Assembly: GCF_003952525.1 (NCBI RefSeq)
Contig: NZ_CP034451.1
Location: forward strand, 1,612,001-1,676,000
Reading direction: 5' to 3'
DNA length: 64,000 nt
Source: Mesorhizobium sp. M3A.F.Ca.ET.080.04.2.1
GTDB lineage: Bacteria; Pseudomonadota; Alphaproteobacteria; Rhizobiales; Rhizobiaceae
Under the pieces are notes generated by a model. It was not told where the DNA came from. It saw nothing but the letters and a program-made list of their open reading frames with translations, and ran no database searches. Below are positions 26,056-34,890 of this stretch, piece after piece (position 1 is the first letter of the stretch; each line of letters starts with the position of its first letter). Position numbers and translations under genes: made by a program.

Positions 26056-26226
26056 GCGCCGCCCCCCGCTGTGCTGCCGGACATCTCCCCCACTTGGGAC
26101 CCACTTGGGGGAGATTGGCAGTTTCGGCGATGGCGCATTTTTCTGCAGCGCGATTGGCGAAAGCGGCGGCGACGTCCGATCTCCCTCCTTGTGGGGGAGA
26201 TGGCCGGCAGGCCAGAGGGGGGCGCC
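26056..26226. repeat. RIME-like intergenic palindromic repeat, copy 2
   Basis: Related to 706-862: the outer ends pair (GCGCCGCCCCCCG and GAGGGGGGCGCC region), and inner blocks CTGCCGGACATCTCCCCCAC, GATTGGCAG and ATTGGCGAAA are shared. It lies between the convergent mccA and livK-type genes. Confidence 0.75.
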
Positions 26227-26253
26227 GTGGAGCGCCGACCGCCACCAAAACGA

Positions 26254-26284
26254 AAATGGCCGGGGCGAGAGCCCGGCCATTTCC
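26254..26284 (-). terminator. Rho-independent terminator of the LivK-type gene
   Basis: The stem ATGGCCGGGGC and GCCCGGCCAT encloses GAGA. On the minus strand it is followed by TTTTCGTTTT. It lies just past the stop of the binding-protein gene. Confidence 0.85.
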
Positions 26285-26300
26285 ACACGAACAGATGCGA

Positions 26301-27422
26301 CTACGGTTTGATCGGCGCGTATTTGCCGTCGTGCCACTGATTGATGTCATAGCTGGCGTTCTTCAGGTCGCCCTTCTCATCGAAAATGACGTCGCCGACG
26401 ACGGTGCTGATCGGCTGGCCGTTCTTCAGCGCCTCGGCGACCTTGGCCGGATCGTCGCTGCCGGCACGCTTGACGCCCTCGGCCACGGCCTGAACCACGG
26501 CATAGGAGAACAGCGTGAAGCCTTCCGGCGTGAAGCCGCCGGCCTTGATCTTGGCAACGGCGTCCTTGGCTTCGGGCTTGGCCTGCGGGTCCGACGGGAA
26601 GACGAACATTGTGCCTTCACCGGCCGGGCCGGCAACCTGCCAGAACTCCGGCGAGGCGATCGAATCCGGCATGATGAGCTGGAACTTGACGTTCTGCTCG
26701 GCCGCCTGGCGCAGGATGAGACCGGCCTCCGGGTGGTAGCCGCCGAAATAGACGACGTCGGCCTTGAGCTGCTTCAGCTTGGTGACCAAGGCCGAATAAT
26801 CCTTCTCGCCGGCGTTGATGCCTTCATAGTCGACCTCCTTGAGGCCGCCGGCATTCATGGTCGCCTTGACGGCGTCGGCCACGCCCTGCCCGTAGGCGCT
26901 CTTGTCGTGCAGGACCACGACATTCTTGCCGGCGTATTTCTTGGCGATCCAAGGACCGATGAAGGCGCCCTGCGCGTCGTCGCGCGTGTAAAGGCGCATG
27001 ATCGTCGGCCAGCCGGCCTTGGCGGCGGCGTCGGTCAGTTCCGGATTGGAGGACGCCGGGGTCATCATCAGCGTGCCGGCCTCGGCGTAGACGGCGGAAG
27101 CCGGGATGCTCGAGCCCGAGCAGGCGTGACCGTCGACGAACTTGGTGCCGTCGGCGACGATGCGGTTGGCGACCGAGACGGCCTGCTTCGGATCGCACTG
27201 GTCGTCCTGGATGTCGATCTTGATCTTGCTGCCGTTGACACCACCGGCGGCGTTGATGGCGTCCGCGGCGGCCTGCGCGCCCTGCTTGAACTGGTCACCG
27301 ATATTGGCGAGCTGGCCGGTCATGGGACCGACCACCGAGATGGTGATGTCGTCGGCGAACGCGATCGATGCGTTCATCATCAGGCCCAATGCGGCCGCGC
27401 TCAAAAGACCAAATTTTTTCAT
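26301..27422 (-). CDS. Branched-chain amino acid ABC transporter, periplasmic binding protein (LivK-type)
   Basis: A 373-residue periplasmic binding protein with a signal peptide (MKKFGLLSAAALGLMMNASIAFA) and the type I PBP fold of the Leu/Ile/Val family: VVGPMTGQLANIGDQFKQGA, DDQCDPKQAVSVANRI, and SSNPELTD region. GGAGGTCTATCACC precedes the ATG. No permease or ATPase gene is adjacent, so it must pair with a transporter encoded elsewhere. Its position facing the leucine catabolic genes supports a branched-chain amino acid ligand, but this family also binds urea, amides and aromatic acids. Confidence 0.9.
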   Translation of the reverse strand: MKKFGLLSAAALGLMMNASIAFADDITISVVGPMTGQLANIGDQFKQGAQAAADAINAAGGVNGSKIKIDIQDDQCDPKQAVSVANRIVADGTKFVDGHACSGSSIPASAVYAEAGTLMMTPASSNPELTDAAAKAGWPTIMRLYTRDDAQGAFIGPWIAKKYAGKNVVVLHDKSAYGQGVADAVKATMNAGGLKEVDYEGINAGEKDYSALVTKLKQLKADVVYFGGYHPEAGLILRQAAEQNVKFQLIMPDSIASPEFWQVAGPAGEGTMFVFPSDPQAKPEAKDAVAKIKAGGFTPEGFTLFSYAVVQAVAEGVKRAGSDDPAKVAEALKNGQPISTVVGDVIFDEKGDLKNASYDINQWHDGKYAPIKP

Positions 27423-27617
27423 GGTGATAGACCTCCTCCACTCACGCGCGACCGCTCAGGCCGCGCTTCTTTCAGAAGGCGGGACCATTTCACCGTTGAA
27501 CCAGCCTGTCTTGGCGCATCGACGGCACTCGATTGGGCCTGTGATCAGAGCGGCGGACCCGCCAGGTTGATATAGGCCGATGTCCGGCAGTGACCACCTG
27601 GCAGGCCGTGAAATGCC

Positions 27618-27657
27618 AAAAGCCGCGCCGGCCTTGTCCCGGCCGGTCGCGGCTTTT
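27618..27657 (-). terminator. Stem-loop terminator downstream of the Sel1-like gene
   Basis: AAAAGCCGCG and CGCGGCTTTT pair, with an inner CCGGCC/GGCCGG stem. On the minus strand the last arm ends in CTTTTGGCATTT. It is far (about 210 bases) from the Sel1-like stop, with a tandem repeat between. Confidence 0.6.
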
Positions 27658-27729
27658 GCCAATCGAGCGTTTCCAAACACCCCCGCTCCCGAAACCCGCC
27701 TACTTCCCTGTCGTCCGTTCGTCCGGGCC

Positions 27730-27841
27730 GTCTTGCCGCGGCCTTGTCCTGTGGGCGACCGTCTTGCCGCGGCCTTGTCCTGTGGGCGACCGTCTTGCCG
27801 CGGTCTTCTCCTGTGGGCGACCGTCTTGCCGCGGTCTTGCC
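27730..27841. repeat. 31-base tandem repeat, about 3.6 copies
   Basis: Units start at 27730, 27761, 27792 and 27823; the last is cut to 19 bases. Each begins GTCTTGCCGCGG and ends CCTGTGGGCGACC. Units 1 and 2 are identical; units 3 and 4 carry a C-to-T change after GCGG. The period is not a multiple of three, so it is unlikely to be coding. It lies in the 3' region of the Sel1-like gene. Confidence 0.9.
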
Positions 27842-27865
27842 CGAAGTGTTCCCGTCCTGCTTGCC

Positions 27866-28132
27866 TCAGTGCATCGTCATCCATTCGCGTGCTTCGCGCA
27901 GCGCCTTGGCGATGTCGGTCTTCGACATGGTGGCCGACAGTTCCGAACGCAACTCGGCGGCGCGGAGGGAGCCCTTGATGGCAGCGATGTTGAACCATTT
28001 GTGGGCGGCGACGACGTCGGTCTCGCAGTCGCGGCCGGTGGCATACATCATGCCCAGTTCGAAAAGAATATCGGCCTGGGCGGTTGCCCCCATGGCGCCG
28101 AAGCCGTCTTCCAACATCTCAAAACGTGCCAT
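27866..28132 (-). CDS. Small Sel1-repeat protein
   Basis: An 88-residue cytosolic protein with one Sel1-like (TPR-related) repeat: LFELGMMYATGRDCETDVVAAHKWFNIAAIKGS. The rest is helical (AAELRSELSATMSKTDIAKALREA). Proteins of this size and pattern are common in rhizobia. A protein-interaction role is likely from the repeat; the partner is unknown. A weak purine-rich stretch (GGGGATTGAA) precedes the ATG. Confidence 0.82.
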   Translation of the reverse strand: MARFEMLEDGFGAMGATAQADILFELGMMYATGRDCETDVVAAHKWFNIAAIKGSLRAAELRSELSATMSKTDIAKALREAREWMTMH

Positions 28133-28554
28133 TTCAATCCCCTGTCTGGCTCCCGAGAGCTGCCTTGTTCGGTCCCCCTTGTCGGGTGGGGCGGGCCGCT
28201 CTTTCGATGCTTTCGAGGATGAAGCCTGGCCTTGAATCCGTCGTTAAATGGCGTGCTTAATTCGAAGAAAACAAAGCTAAAACAAGAGGTAAACACGGGA
28301 AATCGTTAAGCATAGGAAGCGCGCAATTCGGCCTGTTCCGGCAAAAATCGACGAAAATTTCGGCTCCCGGAATCAAGACTTCACTAACCACGAAAATCGA
28401 AGCCGCGATCGCCACTGGTTCATTTTTCGCCGCAAAATGCTGCAAGCTTCCGTGAGGGCACCGCTTTCGTTTCGGCGAGAGCTGCACTAGGTTGACGTTT
28501 GCGTAAAGGGCAGAGGCGGACTTGCCCCGCTCGAATCTACCGGGAGGACACACG
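28133..28554. other. Divergent promoter region, no gene seen
   Basis: 422 bases between the leftward Sel1-like gene and the rightward DUF2147-like gene. The middle (28250-28400) is clearly AT-richer than the surroundings and probably holds both promoters. The minus-strand ORF that crosses it also runs antisense into the next gene and has no family features. Confidence 0.45.
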
Positions 28555-28896
28555 ATGTTTCGAAAACTGAGCCTGGCCCTGGGGGCCACCTTGATCATGG
28601 CTGGCGCCGCATGGGCCGATCCGATCGAGGGCAACTGGAAGACGCAATCCGGCTCGACGGCGGCGATCGCCGGCAGCGGCGCGTTTTCCATCACACTGAA
28701 GTCCGGCAAATATGCCGGCAAGACCATCGGCTCCTTCAAGGCAGCCGGCGACAACAAGTATACCGGCACCATAACCGATCCGGAAACCGACAAGACCTAT
28801 TCCGGCAAGGCGACGATCTCCGGCACCTCGCTCAAGATGAGCGGCTGCGTGCTTGGCGGCCTGATCTGCAAGACCCAGACCTGGACCAAGCTTTAA
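28555..28896 (+). CDS. DUF2147-like secreted protein
   Basis: A 113-residue protein with a signal peptide (LSLALGATLIMAGAAWA) followed by DPIEGNWKTQSGS, the usual start of DUF2147 domains, a beta-rich core (YAGKTIGSFKAAGDNKYTGTITDPETDKTY), and a disulfide-capable CVLGGLICKTQTWTKL ending. The ATG at 28555 follows GGGAGGACACACG. Periplasmic location is likely; function is unknown. A strong terminator follows. Confidence 0.85.
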   Translation: MFRKLSLALGATLIMAGAAWADPIEGNWKTQSGSTAAIAGSGAFSITLKSGKYAGKTIGSFKAAGDNKYTGTITDPETDKTYSGKATISGTSLKMSGCVLGGLICKTQTWTKL

Positions 28897-28918
28897 TCGA
28901 CTCGCAAGCGATGATCTT

Positions 28919-28949
28919 GGAACGGGGCCCTGGCGGCCCCGTTCTTTTT
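28919..28949 (+). terminator. Rho-independent terminator of the DUF2147-like gene
   Basis: GAACGGGGCC and GGCCCCGTTC pair around CTGGC and are followed by TTTTTG. Confidence 0.9.
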
Positions 28950-29104
28950 GCCCGGCTCGCTGGCGGCCAGGGAACAACGGGCGCTGCCGCCGGCAAAGTG
29001 CACCCGGCAGCGTCAGCGAATTTTGAACGGCAGATGAATGCCGGTCTCAGAACAGGTTCAGCGGCATTCGGGCAATCTCTTCTCCATTGAAGGAGAGAGA
29101 CCCA

Positions 29105-29257
29105 ATGCTTGCGCGCCGCTTCACCATCGTCTGCCTATTGATGAGCCTGTTCGGCATGCTCTTCGCCGTCCTCGTCGCGCAGGCAGACCGGCCGGCACGC
29201 TCCTTTGAGGCTGCAGCTTCCTGCCGGCTGGGCTGCATGAACCATTTCAACCGCTGA
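29105..29257 (+). CDS. Small hydrophobic/secreted peptide, 50 residues
   Basis: An ATG after a good Shine-Dalgarno (GAAGGAGAGAGACCC) opens 50 codons. The first 27 residues form one hydrophobic helix (TIVCLLMSLFGMLFAVLVA), then a short Arg/Ala-rich tail with two Cys (CRLGCMNHFNR). It could be a secreted peptide or a single-span membrane peptide. It is followed 32 bases later by another small signal-bearing ORF. No known family recognised. Confidence 0.55.
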   Translation: MLARRFTIVCLLMSLFGMLFAVLVAQADRPARSFEAAASCRLGCMNHFNR

Positions 29258-29289
29258 ACCGACCAACCCTCAAACGGGAAACAACGACC

Positions 29290-29484
29290 ATGAACCGCAT
29301 CGCTGCCAGCGCCATGACCACCCTCGGGCTCCTGCCGCGGGCGGCGCTCATCCTGATGCTGCTTGCCGCCCCGGTGCTGGCGGTGCCGATGATGCGCGCC
29401 GACACCGGCTCGACGATCGAAGCGCCGTCGCCAAGGAAAGCGGGCGTCGGCTTCGTGCTGCTGGTCAGCCTGCAGCGCGCATAG
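29290..29484 (+). CDS. Small signal-bearing hypothetical protein, 64 residues
   Basis: 64 codons from an ATG preceded by a weak GGGAAAC. It has an N-terminal hydrophobic stretch (AALILMLLAAPVLAVPM), a polar middle and a second short hydrophobic end (VGFVLLVSL). Probably a small envelope peptide, if expressed. Same strand and close to 29105-29257; both lie just upstream of AMP nucleosidase. Confidence 0.4.
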   Translation: MNRIAASAMTTLGLLPRAALILMLLAAPVLAVPMMRADTGSTIEAPSPRKAGVGFVLLVSLQRA

Positions 29485-29569
29485 CCCTGACCGAAGAAAA
29501 ATGGGCCATGGCCGAGCTTCGCGACGGCCTCCCCCTCCCAAGCGCTTCGCCAAATCCCTATATTGGGCC

Positions 29570-31072
29570 ATGGAAAAGCGAATCTATCCCCAAGCCATCG
29601 AATCGGTCGTGATGCCTGAGCCCTTCGGCAGGCAGGATTTCCACGACGCCAAAAAGGCCGTAGCGGCGCTGCAGGCGCTTTATGACCGCAACACCAAGTT
29701 CCTGCGCGAGTCCTTCGCAGCGCTTGCCGCAGGCGGCGACGAGAGCAGGCGCTACCGCGCCTTCTATCCGCAGATCGGCGTCACTACCAGCTCGTTCACC
29801 CAGATCGACTCACGCCAGGCCTATGGCCACATGCCGACGCCCGGACATTTCGCCACCACGATCACCCAGCCGCAGCTGTTCGAAAACTATCTCATCGAAC
29901 AGCTTCGCCTGATCATGCGCAATCACGGCGTGCCGGTGACCGTCTCGGAATCGACCACGCCGATCCCGCTGCATTTCGCCTTCCTCGAAGGCACCTATGT
30001 CGACGGCACCGCGGCCGAGCGCATCAAGCGGCCGATCCGCGACCTGTTCGACGTGCCGGATCTCGACGGCACCGACGACCAGATCGCCAACGGCACCTTC
30101 GAGGTGGCGTTCGGCGAACCAAGGCCGCTGGCGCCGTTCACGGCGCAGCGCATCGACTATTCGCTGCATCGCATGTCCCACTACACGGCGACCAGCCCGC
30201 AGCACTTCCAGAACTTCGTCCTGTTCACCAACTACCAATTCTACATCGACGAATTCCTCGCACGCGCCCGCGAACTGATGGAGAAGGGCGGTGGCGGCTA
30301 CAGCGAATTCATCGAGCCGGGCAATGTGGTGACCAAGGCGGGCGCCGGCATGCCGAGCGAAGGCACGCCGCCTCCGCGGCTGCCGCAGATGCCAGCCTAT
30401 CATTTGAAGAAGCCCGGCCATGGCGGCATCAGCATGGTCAATATCGGCGTCGGCCCTTCCAATGCCAAGACCATCACCGACCATATCGCCGTGCTTCGCC
30501 CGCACGCCTGGGTGATGCTCGGCCATTGCGCCGGCCTGCGTAACACGCAGGCACTGGGCGACTATGTGCTGGCCCATGCCTATGTGCGCGAGGACCATGT
30601 GCTCGACGACGACCTGCCGGTCTGGGTGCCGATCCCGCCGCTGGCAGAAATCCAGGTGGCGCTGCAGGAGGCGGTCGCCGAAGTCACGGGCCTTTCCGGC
30701 TACGATCTCAAGCGCATCATGCGCACCGGCACCGTCGCCACCATCGACAACCGCAATTGGGAACTGCGCGACCAGCGCGGGCCGGTGCAGCGCCTGTCGC
30801 AGTCGCGTGCGATCGCGCTCGACATGGAATCGGCAACGATCGCCGCCAACGGCTTTCGCTTCCGCGTGCCCTACGGCACGTTGCTTTGCGTCTCGGACAA
30901 GCCGCTGCATGGCGAGTTGAAGCTGCCGGGCATGGCGAGCGAATTCTACAAGCGGCAGGTGGCGCAGCATCTCACCATCGGCATCAGGGCGATGGAGAAA
31001 CTGGCCGAGATGCCGATGGACCGGCTGCACTCGCGCAAGCTCAGAAGTTTTTCTGAGACCGCTTTCCAGTAG
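29570..31072 (+). CDS. amn: AMP nucleosidase
   Basis: A 500-residue protein that hydrolyses AMP to adenine and ribose 5-phosphate. It has the N-terminal AMN-specific domain (YRAFYPQIGVTTSS, SRQAYGHMPTPG) and the C-terminal phosphorylase-like catalytic domain (VNIGVGPSNAKTITDHIAVLRP, MLGHCAGLRNTQALGDYVLA, ALDMESATIAANGFRFRVPYG, SDKPLHGELKLPG). The length is that of full AMN rather than a short nucleoside phosphorylase. The ATG at 29570 (MEKRIYPQ) was chosen because the upstream extension is Pro-rich and unlike the family. Confidence 0.93.
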   Translation: MEKRIYPQAIESVVMPEPFGRQDFHDAKKAVAALQALYDRNTKFLRESFAALAAGGDESRRYRAFYPQIGVTTSSFTQIDSRQAYGHMPTPGHFATTITQPQLFENYLIEQLRLIMRNHGVPVTVSESTTPIPLHFAFLEGTYVDGTAAERIKRPIRDLFDVPDLDGTDDQIANGTFEVAFGEPRPLAPFTAQRIDYSLHRMSHYTATSPQHFQNFVLFTNYQFYIDEFLARARELMEKGGGGYSEFIEPGNVVTKAGAGMPSEGTPPPRLPQMPAYHLKKPGHGGISMVNIGVGPSNAKTITDHIAVLRPHAWVMLGHCAGLRNTQALGDYVLAHAYVREDHVLDDDLPVWVPIPPLAEIQVALQEAVAEVTGLSGYDLKRIMRTGTVATIDNRNWELRDQRGPVQRLSQSRAIALDMESATIAANGFRFRVPYGTLLCVSDKPLHGELKLPGMASEFYKRQVAQHLTIGIRAMEKLAEMPMDRLHSRKLRSFSETAFQ

Positions 31073-31196
31073 GAAAGCTCGACAGGACCTCGCGGTCTTG
31101 TTGGGGCCGCAATTTGGCCGATAAGCAGGCCGAACAAATGCCAGCGGCATTCGACAGACCACGAATTCGATGGCAACAGGCGGCGCGCGCTCGAAC

Positions 31197-32189
31197 ATGA
31201 CGGCTGGGGTTCTGTTCCTGGCAATGATGGCCCTCTCGGCCGCGCTGCTGGCCGGGTTCTTCGGCACGCTGCACCCGGCGTTCGATTCCTTCTCGCATTT
31301 CCGCATTCATCTGAGCGTCTTGAGCGCGGTGCTTGCGTTGTCGCTGCTGGCCGGGTCGTACCGGCTGCAGGCGGCGGCAGTGCTGCTCTTCGCCATTGCC
31401 TCTTTCGCCACGACAACGAACGCGCTGCCCAGGCTGTGGCCGCAGCAGGCTGTCGCCAAGCCGAGCGACCGGATCGTCTATCGCCTGCTGCAGATGAACT
31501 TGCGCTTCGACAATCCGACGCCCAAGAAGGTGCTGTCGCTGATCGGCCGCACCAATCCCGACGTGATCACGCTCGACGAGGTGTCGGGCATGTGGGCGAC
31601 GCAACTCGGCTACATCGCCAGCGCCTATCCCTATCGCATCCTTTGCGCCTATCCGAACGGCATCTTCGGCGTCGCGCTGCTCTCGCGGCGGCCGTTCGCG
31701 GTCGGCAGCGCGCCGCATTGCGAGCCGCGCGGCGCGATGGCGACGGCCACCATCGATTTCGGCGGCACCGCCGTCGACGTCGCCGCGATCCATCTCAGTT
31801 GGCCCTGGCCCCGCGAGCAGTATTGGCAGATCGGTGAATTGTCGGCACCGCTTGCCGCTCTCGGCGAGACCGCGATCATGGCCGGCGACTGCAACGCCGC
31901 GCCCTGGAGCGCGGCGGTAAGGCGCGTCGCCGCGATCGGCGGGCTGACCATCATGCCGTCTGCCGGACCGACCTGGATTCACAGAAAACTGCCCGACTTC
32001 CTGCGCCGTTTCACCGGCCTGCCCATCGACCAGGTGTTCAGCAAGGGCCGGGTGACGATCCACTCGTCGACGCGGCTGGAAGGTGCCGGCTCGGACCATC
32101 TGCCGGTACTGGTAGAGTTCTCGCTGCGCCCGGACGACGAGCAGCGCGAGGACGCGCACAAAACCGCGCTTGCGGCGCTCGCTCCGTAG
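31197..32189 (+). CDS. Membrane-anchored endonuclease/exonuclease/phosphatase family protein
   Basis: A 330-residue protein. Three hydrophobic segments at the start (LFLAMMALSAALLAGFF, LSVLSAVLALSLLAGSY, AAVLLFAIASFA) are followed by an EEP domain: LLQMNLRFDNPTP (metal-binding Asn), DVITLDEVSG (Glu), AIHLSWPWP (His), MAGDCNAAPW (Asp, Asn), and SDHLPVLVEF (catalytic Asp-His). This is the layout of the YafD-like group, facing the periplasm. Substrate unknown; phosphodiesters of lipids or nucleic acids are possible. ATG 31170 is an alternative start nine codons earlier. Confidence 0.88.
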   Translation: MTAGVLFLAMMALSAALLAGFFGTLHPAFDSFSHFRIHLSVLSAVLALSLLAGSYRLQAAAVLLFAIASFATTTNALPRLWPQQAVAKPSDRIVYRLLQMNLRFDNPTPKKVLSLIGRTNPDVITLDEVSGMWATQLGYIASAYPYRILCAYPNGIFGVALLSRRPFAVGSAPHCEPRGAMATATIDFGGTAVDVAAIHLSWPWPREQYWQIGELSAPLAALGETAIMAGDCNAAPWSAAVRRVAAIGGLTIMPSAGPTWIHRKLPDFLRRFTGLPIDQVFSKGRVTIHSSTRLEGAGSDHLPVLVEFSLRPDDEQREDAHKTALAALAP

Positions 32190-32243
32190 CGAGCTCGCGA
32201 AACCGCGGGTCTCCAGTCTGCATCGAGTCTCTGCGTTGCAGCG

Positions 32244-32843
32244 TTAAGGCTTGATCAGAGCATCAACCAGGTGCTCGACATGGCCGCCGTCACGGTGCTC
32301 GCGTGCGTCGAAGGCGTTCTGCTTCGCCTCATATTCGGCATAGAAGGAATTGATCCGGCGCCGCGCTTCACGACGCGTGCCGGTGCAGAACCAATTATCG
32401 GCCCGTTCGAGGTTCCGGATCGATCTGGCGGTGGCCGCCATCATGCGCCTGGCTATGCGGCCATGCGTCTCCTCATGCGCGCGAACGCCGGCGAAGAACC
32501 GCTTCCAGCGGCGCTCGAGCGCGCGAGCGGCCGGCGATGCCAGACGCGGATAGGTGTAGGTCAGGTCGAGCACGCCGTCGACCTGCCGCAGACGACAGAC
32601 GCCATCGGTCCGGCTCGTGCTGAGGTGCCATCTCACCGTATAGCTCGTATCCGCAATGGCGCGCGTCATGAAGCCGTGCTTGGGACCGTTGCGATCCATC
32701 GCCTCAACGAGAGCAGCACCGGTTGCGCCGGTGATGTTGTATGTTCGCGTCTTGATCAGCAGCTTGGTGTCGGCCGTGGCGACGGCGGCGCTGCCGCATA
32801 GCGCGCCGATCGCAACCAGAATTGCGAAAATTACCACGCGCAT
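32244..32843 (-). CDS. DUF922 Zn-dependent protease-like periplasmic protein
   Basis: A 199-residue protein with a signal peptide (VVIFAILVAIGALCGSAAVATA). The mature part holds the DUF922 pattern: YNITGATGAALVEAMDRNGP, YTVRWHL, and the zinc-protease-like HEETHGR motif (VRAHEETHGRIARRM). The HExxH-type arrangement suggests metal binding, though proteolysis in the family is predicted rather than widely shown. ATG 32843 was preferred over 32888 because it starts at the signal peptide. Confidence 0.85.
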   Translation of the reverse strand: MRVVIFAILVAIGALCGSAAVATADTKLLIKTRTYNITGATGAALVEAMDRNGPKHGFMTRAIADTSYTVRWHLSTSRTDGVCRLRQVDGVLDLTYTYPRLASPAARALERRWKRFFAGVRAHEETHGRIARRMMAATARSIRNLERADNWFCTGTRREARRRINSFYAEYEAKQNAFDAREHRDGGHVEHLVDALIKP

Positions 32844-32959
32844 GGCCGCTTCTCCATCTGGAGAAGGGAACCACAGCCCGCTGCCCATTTCAACGCTTTA
32901 ACGCGCCTTCGCCGGCTTCCCATTGGGCGGCTGTCGAGACGGTCCGCCCCGGCGCGCAG

Positions 32960-34639
32960 CTACATGCCTTGGTAGACCGGGCCTTCGCCGCCCTGCGGCG
33001 GCACCCAGTTGATGTTCTGGTTCGGATCCTTGATGTCGCAGGTCTTGCAGTGCACGCAGTTCTGCGCGTTGATGACGAAGCGAACGTCCTTGGCGGACGG
33101 ATCGGCGGCGGCGTTGCCGTCCTTGTCCACCCATTCGTAGACGCCGGCCGGGCAGTAGCGGGTCGAGGGACCGGCAAACACATCGTGTTCGGAGCGCTGC
33201 TGCAGGCCCATGTCGCCGACGATGAGGTGCACGGGCTCGTTTTCCTCATGGTTGGTGTTGGACAGGAACACCGAGGACAGCCGGTCGAAGGTCAAGATCC
33301 CATCCGCCTTCGGATAGACGATCCTGCTGTGCTTCGAGGCAGGCTCGAGCGTCGCGGAATCCGCCTTGCCATGCTTCAGCGTGCCGAAGGGCGAGAAGCC
33401 GAACAGCGTGTTCAGCCACATGTCCAGCCCACCAAGACCGACACCGACGATGGTGCCGAAGCGCGACCACAGCGGCTTGACGTTGCGCACCTTCTTCAAG
33501 TCCTTGCCGATATCGCTGCCGCGCCAGGCTGCTTCATAGGCGGCGAGCTCGTCATTGGCGCGGCCGGCGGCAATCGCTTCGGCGACATGCTCGGCGGCCA
33601 GCATGCCGGAGAGCACCGCATTGTGGGAGCCCTTGATGCGCGGCACGTTGACGAAGCCGGCGGCACAGCCCATCAGGACGCCGCCCGGGAAAGAAAGCTT
33701 CGGCACCGACTGCCAGCCGCCCTCGGTGATGGCGCGCGCGCCGTAGCCGATCCGCTTGGCGCCTTCGAAGGTGCCTTTGATCGCCGGATGCGTCTTGAAG
33801 CGCTGGAACTCCTCGAAGGGCGAGAGATAGGGGTTCTTGTAATTCAGGTGGACAACGAAGCCGACGGCCACCTGGTTGTCTTCGAGATGGTAGAGGAAGG
33901 AGCCGCCGCCGGTCTTCATGTCGAGCGGCCAGCCGAAGGAATGCTGCACCAGACCCGGCTTGTGGTTCTCAGGCTTGACCTGCCACAGTTCCTTGAGGCC
34001 GATGCCGAACTTGGCCGGCTCGCGGCCGTCGGCAAGCTTGTATTTCGCGATCAGCTGCTTGGCTAAAGAGCCGCGCGCGCCTTCGCCGATCAGCACATAT
34101 TTGCCCATCAGCGCCATGCCCGGCGCATAGGCCGGACCATGCGTGCCGTCCTTATCGACGCCCATGTCGCCGGTGATGACGCCGGTCACCGCACCGGCGT
34201 CGTTGTAGACCAGGCTCGCCGCGGCAAATCCCGGATAGATCTCGACGCCGAGCGCCTCCGCCTTGGCCGCCAGCCAGCGGCAGACATTGCCGAGCGAGAC
34301 GATGTAGTTGCCGTGATTGTTCATCAGTGGCGGCATCAGAAAGTTGGGCAGGCGGAAGGAGCCGGCGGGACCGAGCACCAGGAAATGATCGTCGGTCACC
34401 GGCGTCTTGAAGGGATGGCCTTCCTCCTCGCGCCAGCCCGGCAGCAGGCGGTCGATGCCGATCGGATCGACGACGGCGCCGGACAGGATGTGGGCGCCGA
34501 CCTCGCCGCCCTTCTCCAGCACGACGACGGAAAGCTCGGGGTTGACCTGCTTCAGGCGGATCGCGGCGGCAAGGCCGGCGGGACCGGCGCCGACGATCAC
34601 CACGTCGAATTCCATGCTCTCGCGTTCGATATCGCTCAT
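32960..34639 (-). CDS. Electron transfer flavoprotein-ubiquinone oxidoreductase
   Basis: A 559-residue ETF-QO. The N-terminal FAD site is VVIVGAGPAGLAAAIRLKQ; the middle has HILSGAVVDPIGIDRLLPGW and GCAAGFVNVPRIKGSHNA; and the C-terminal 4Fe-4S domain has CPAGVYEW and NCVHCKTCDIKDPNQNINW. It passes electrons from reduced ETF to ubiquinone at the inner membrane. It would accept electrons from the isovaleryl-CoA dehydrogenase encoded 13 kb away as well as from other acyl-CoA dehydrogenases. The start at 34639 (MSDIERESMEF) follows GTGAGGGGTCG. Confidence 0.95.
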   Translation of the reverse strand: MSDIERESMEFDVVIVGAGPAGLAAAIRLKQVNPELSVVVLEKGGEVGAHILSGAVVDPIGIDRLLPGWREEEGHPFKTPVTDDHFLVLGPAGSFRLPNFLMPPLMNNHGNYIVSLGNVCRWLAAKAEALGVEIYPGFAAASLVYNDAGAVTGVITGDMGVDKDGTHGPAYAPGMALMGKYVLIGEGARGSLAKQLIAKYKLADGREPAKFGIGLKELWQVKPENHKPGLVQHSFGWPLDMKTGGGSFLYHLEDNQVAVGFVVHLNYKNPYLSPFEEFQRFKTHPAIKGTFEGAKRIGYGARAITEGGWQSVPKLSFPGGVLMGCAAGFVNVPRIKGSHNAVLSGMLAAEHVAEAIAAGRANDELAAYEAAWRGSDIGKDLKKVRNVKPLWSRFGTIVGVGLGGLDMWLNTLFGFSPFGTLKHGKADSATLEPASKHSRIVYPKADGILTFDRLSSVFLSNTNHEENEPVHLIVGDMGLQQRSEHDVFAGPSTRYCPAGVYEWVDKDGNAAADPSAKDVRFVINAQNCVHCKTCDIKDPNQNINWVPPQGGEGPVYQGM

Positions 34640-34890
34640 CGACCCCTCACTGGCTTGCCTTTGCCGGGCATCTTGCTGGCTCCTGTGCTGCATAGCGCAT
34701 CAATTCGCGACGCGAAACCGGCGCTGATGTGACAATGCCGATTTCGACAAAAAGTCGCGGACTCGCCCGCCGGAGGCCTTTCGCGGACCGCAAGGAAAAG
34801 CATCGGTCATGCCGGTTCGGTTGCAAGGGGAACTGCCTGGCGGACGTTTTTAATTGTTCGGCGGCTTGCTTATCGGCAATACTTGGTCTC

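Noticed and set aside
27730..27841. CRISPR array
   Set aside because: The repeats are directly adjacent without spacers and no cas gene is present.
27456..27998. Minus-strand ORF across the tandem repeat as a repetitive protein
   Set aside because: The repeat period of 31 bases shifts the frame in every unit, and the product is an Arg-rich shadow overlapping the Sel1-like gene.
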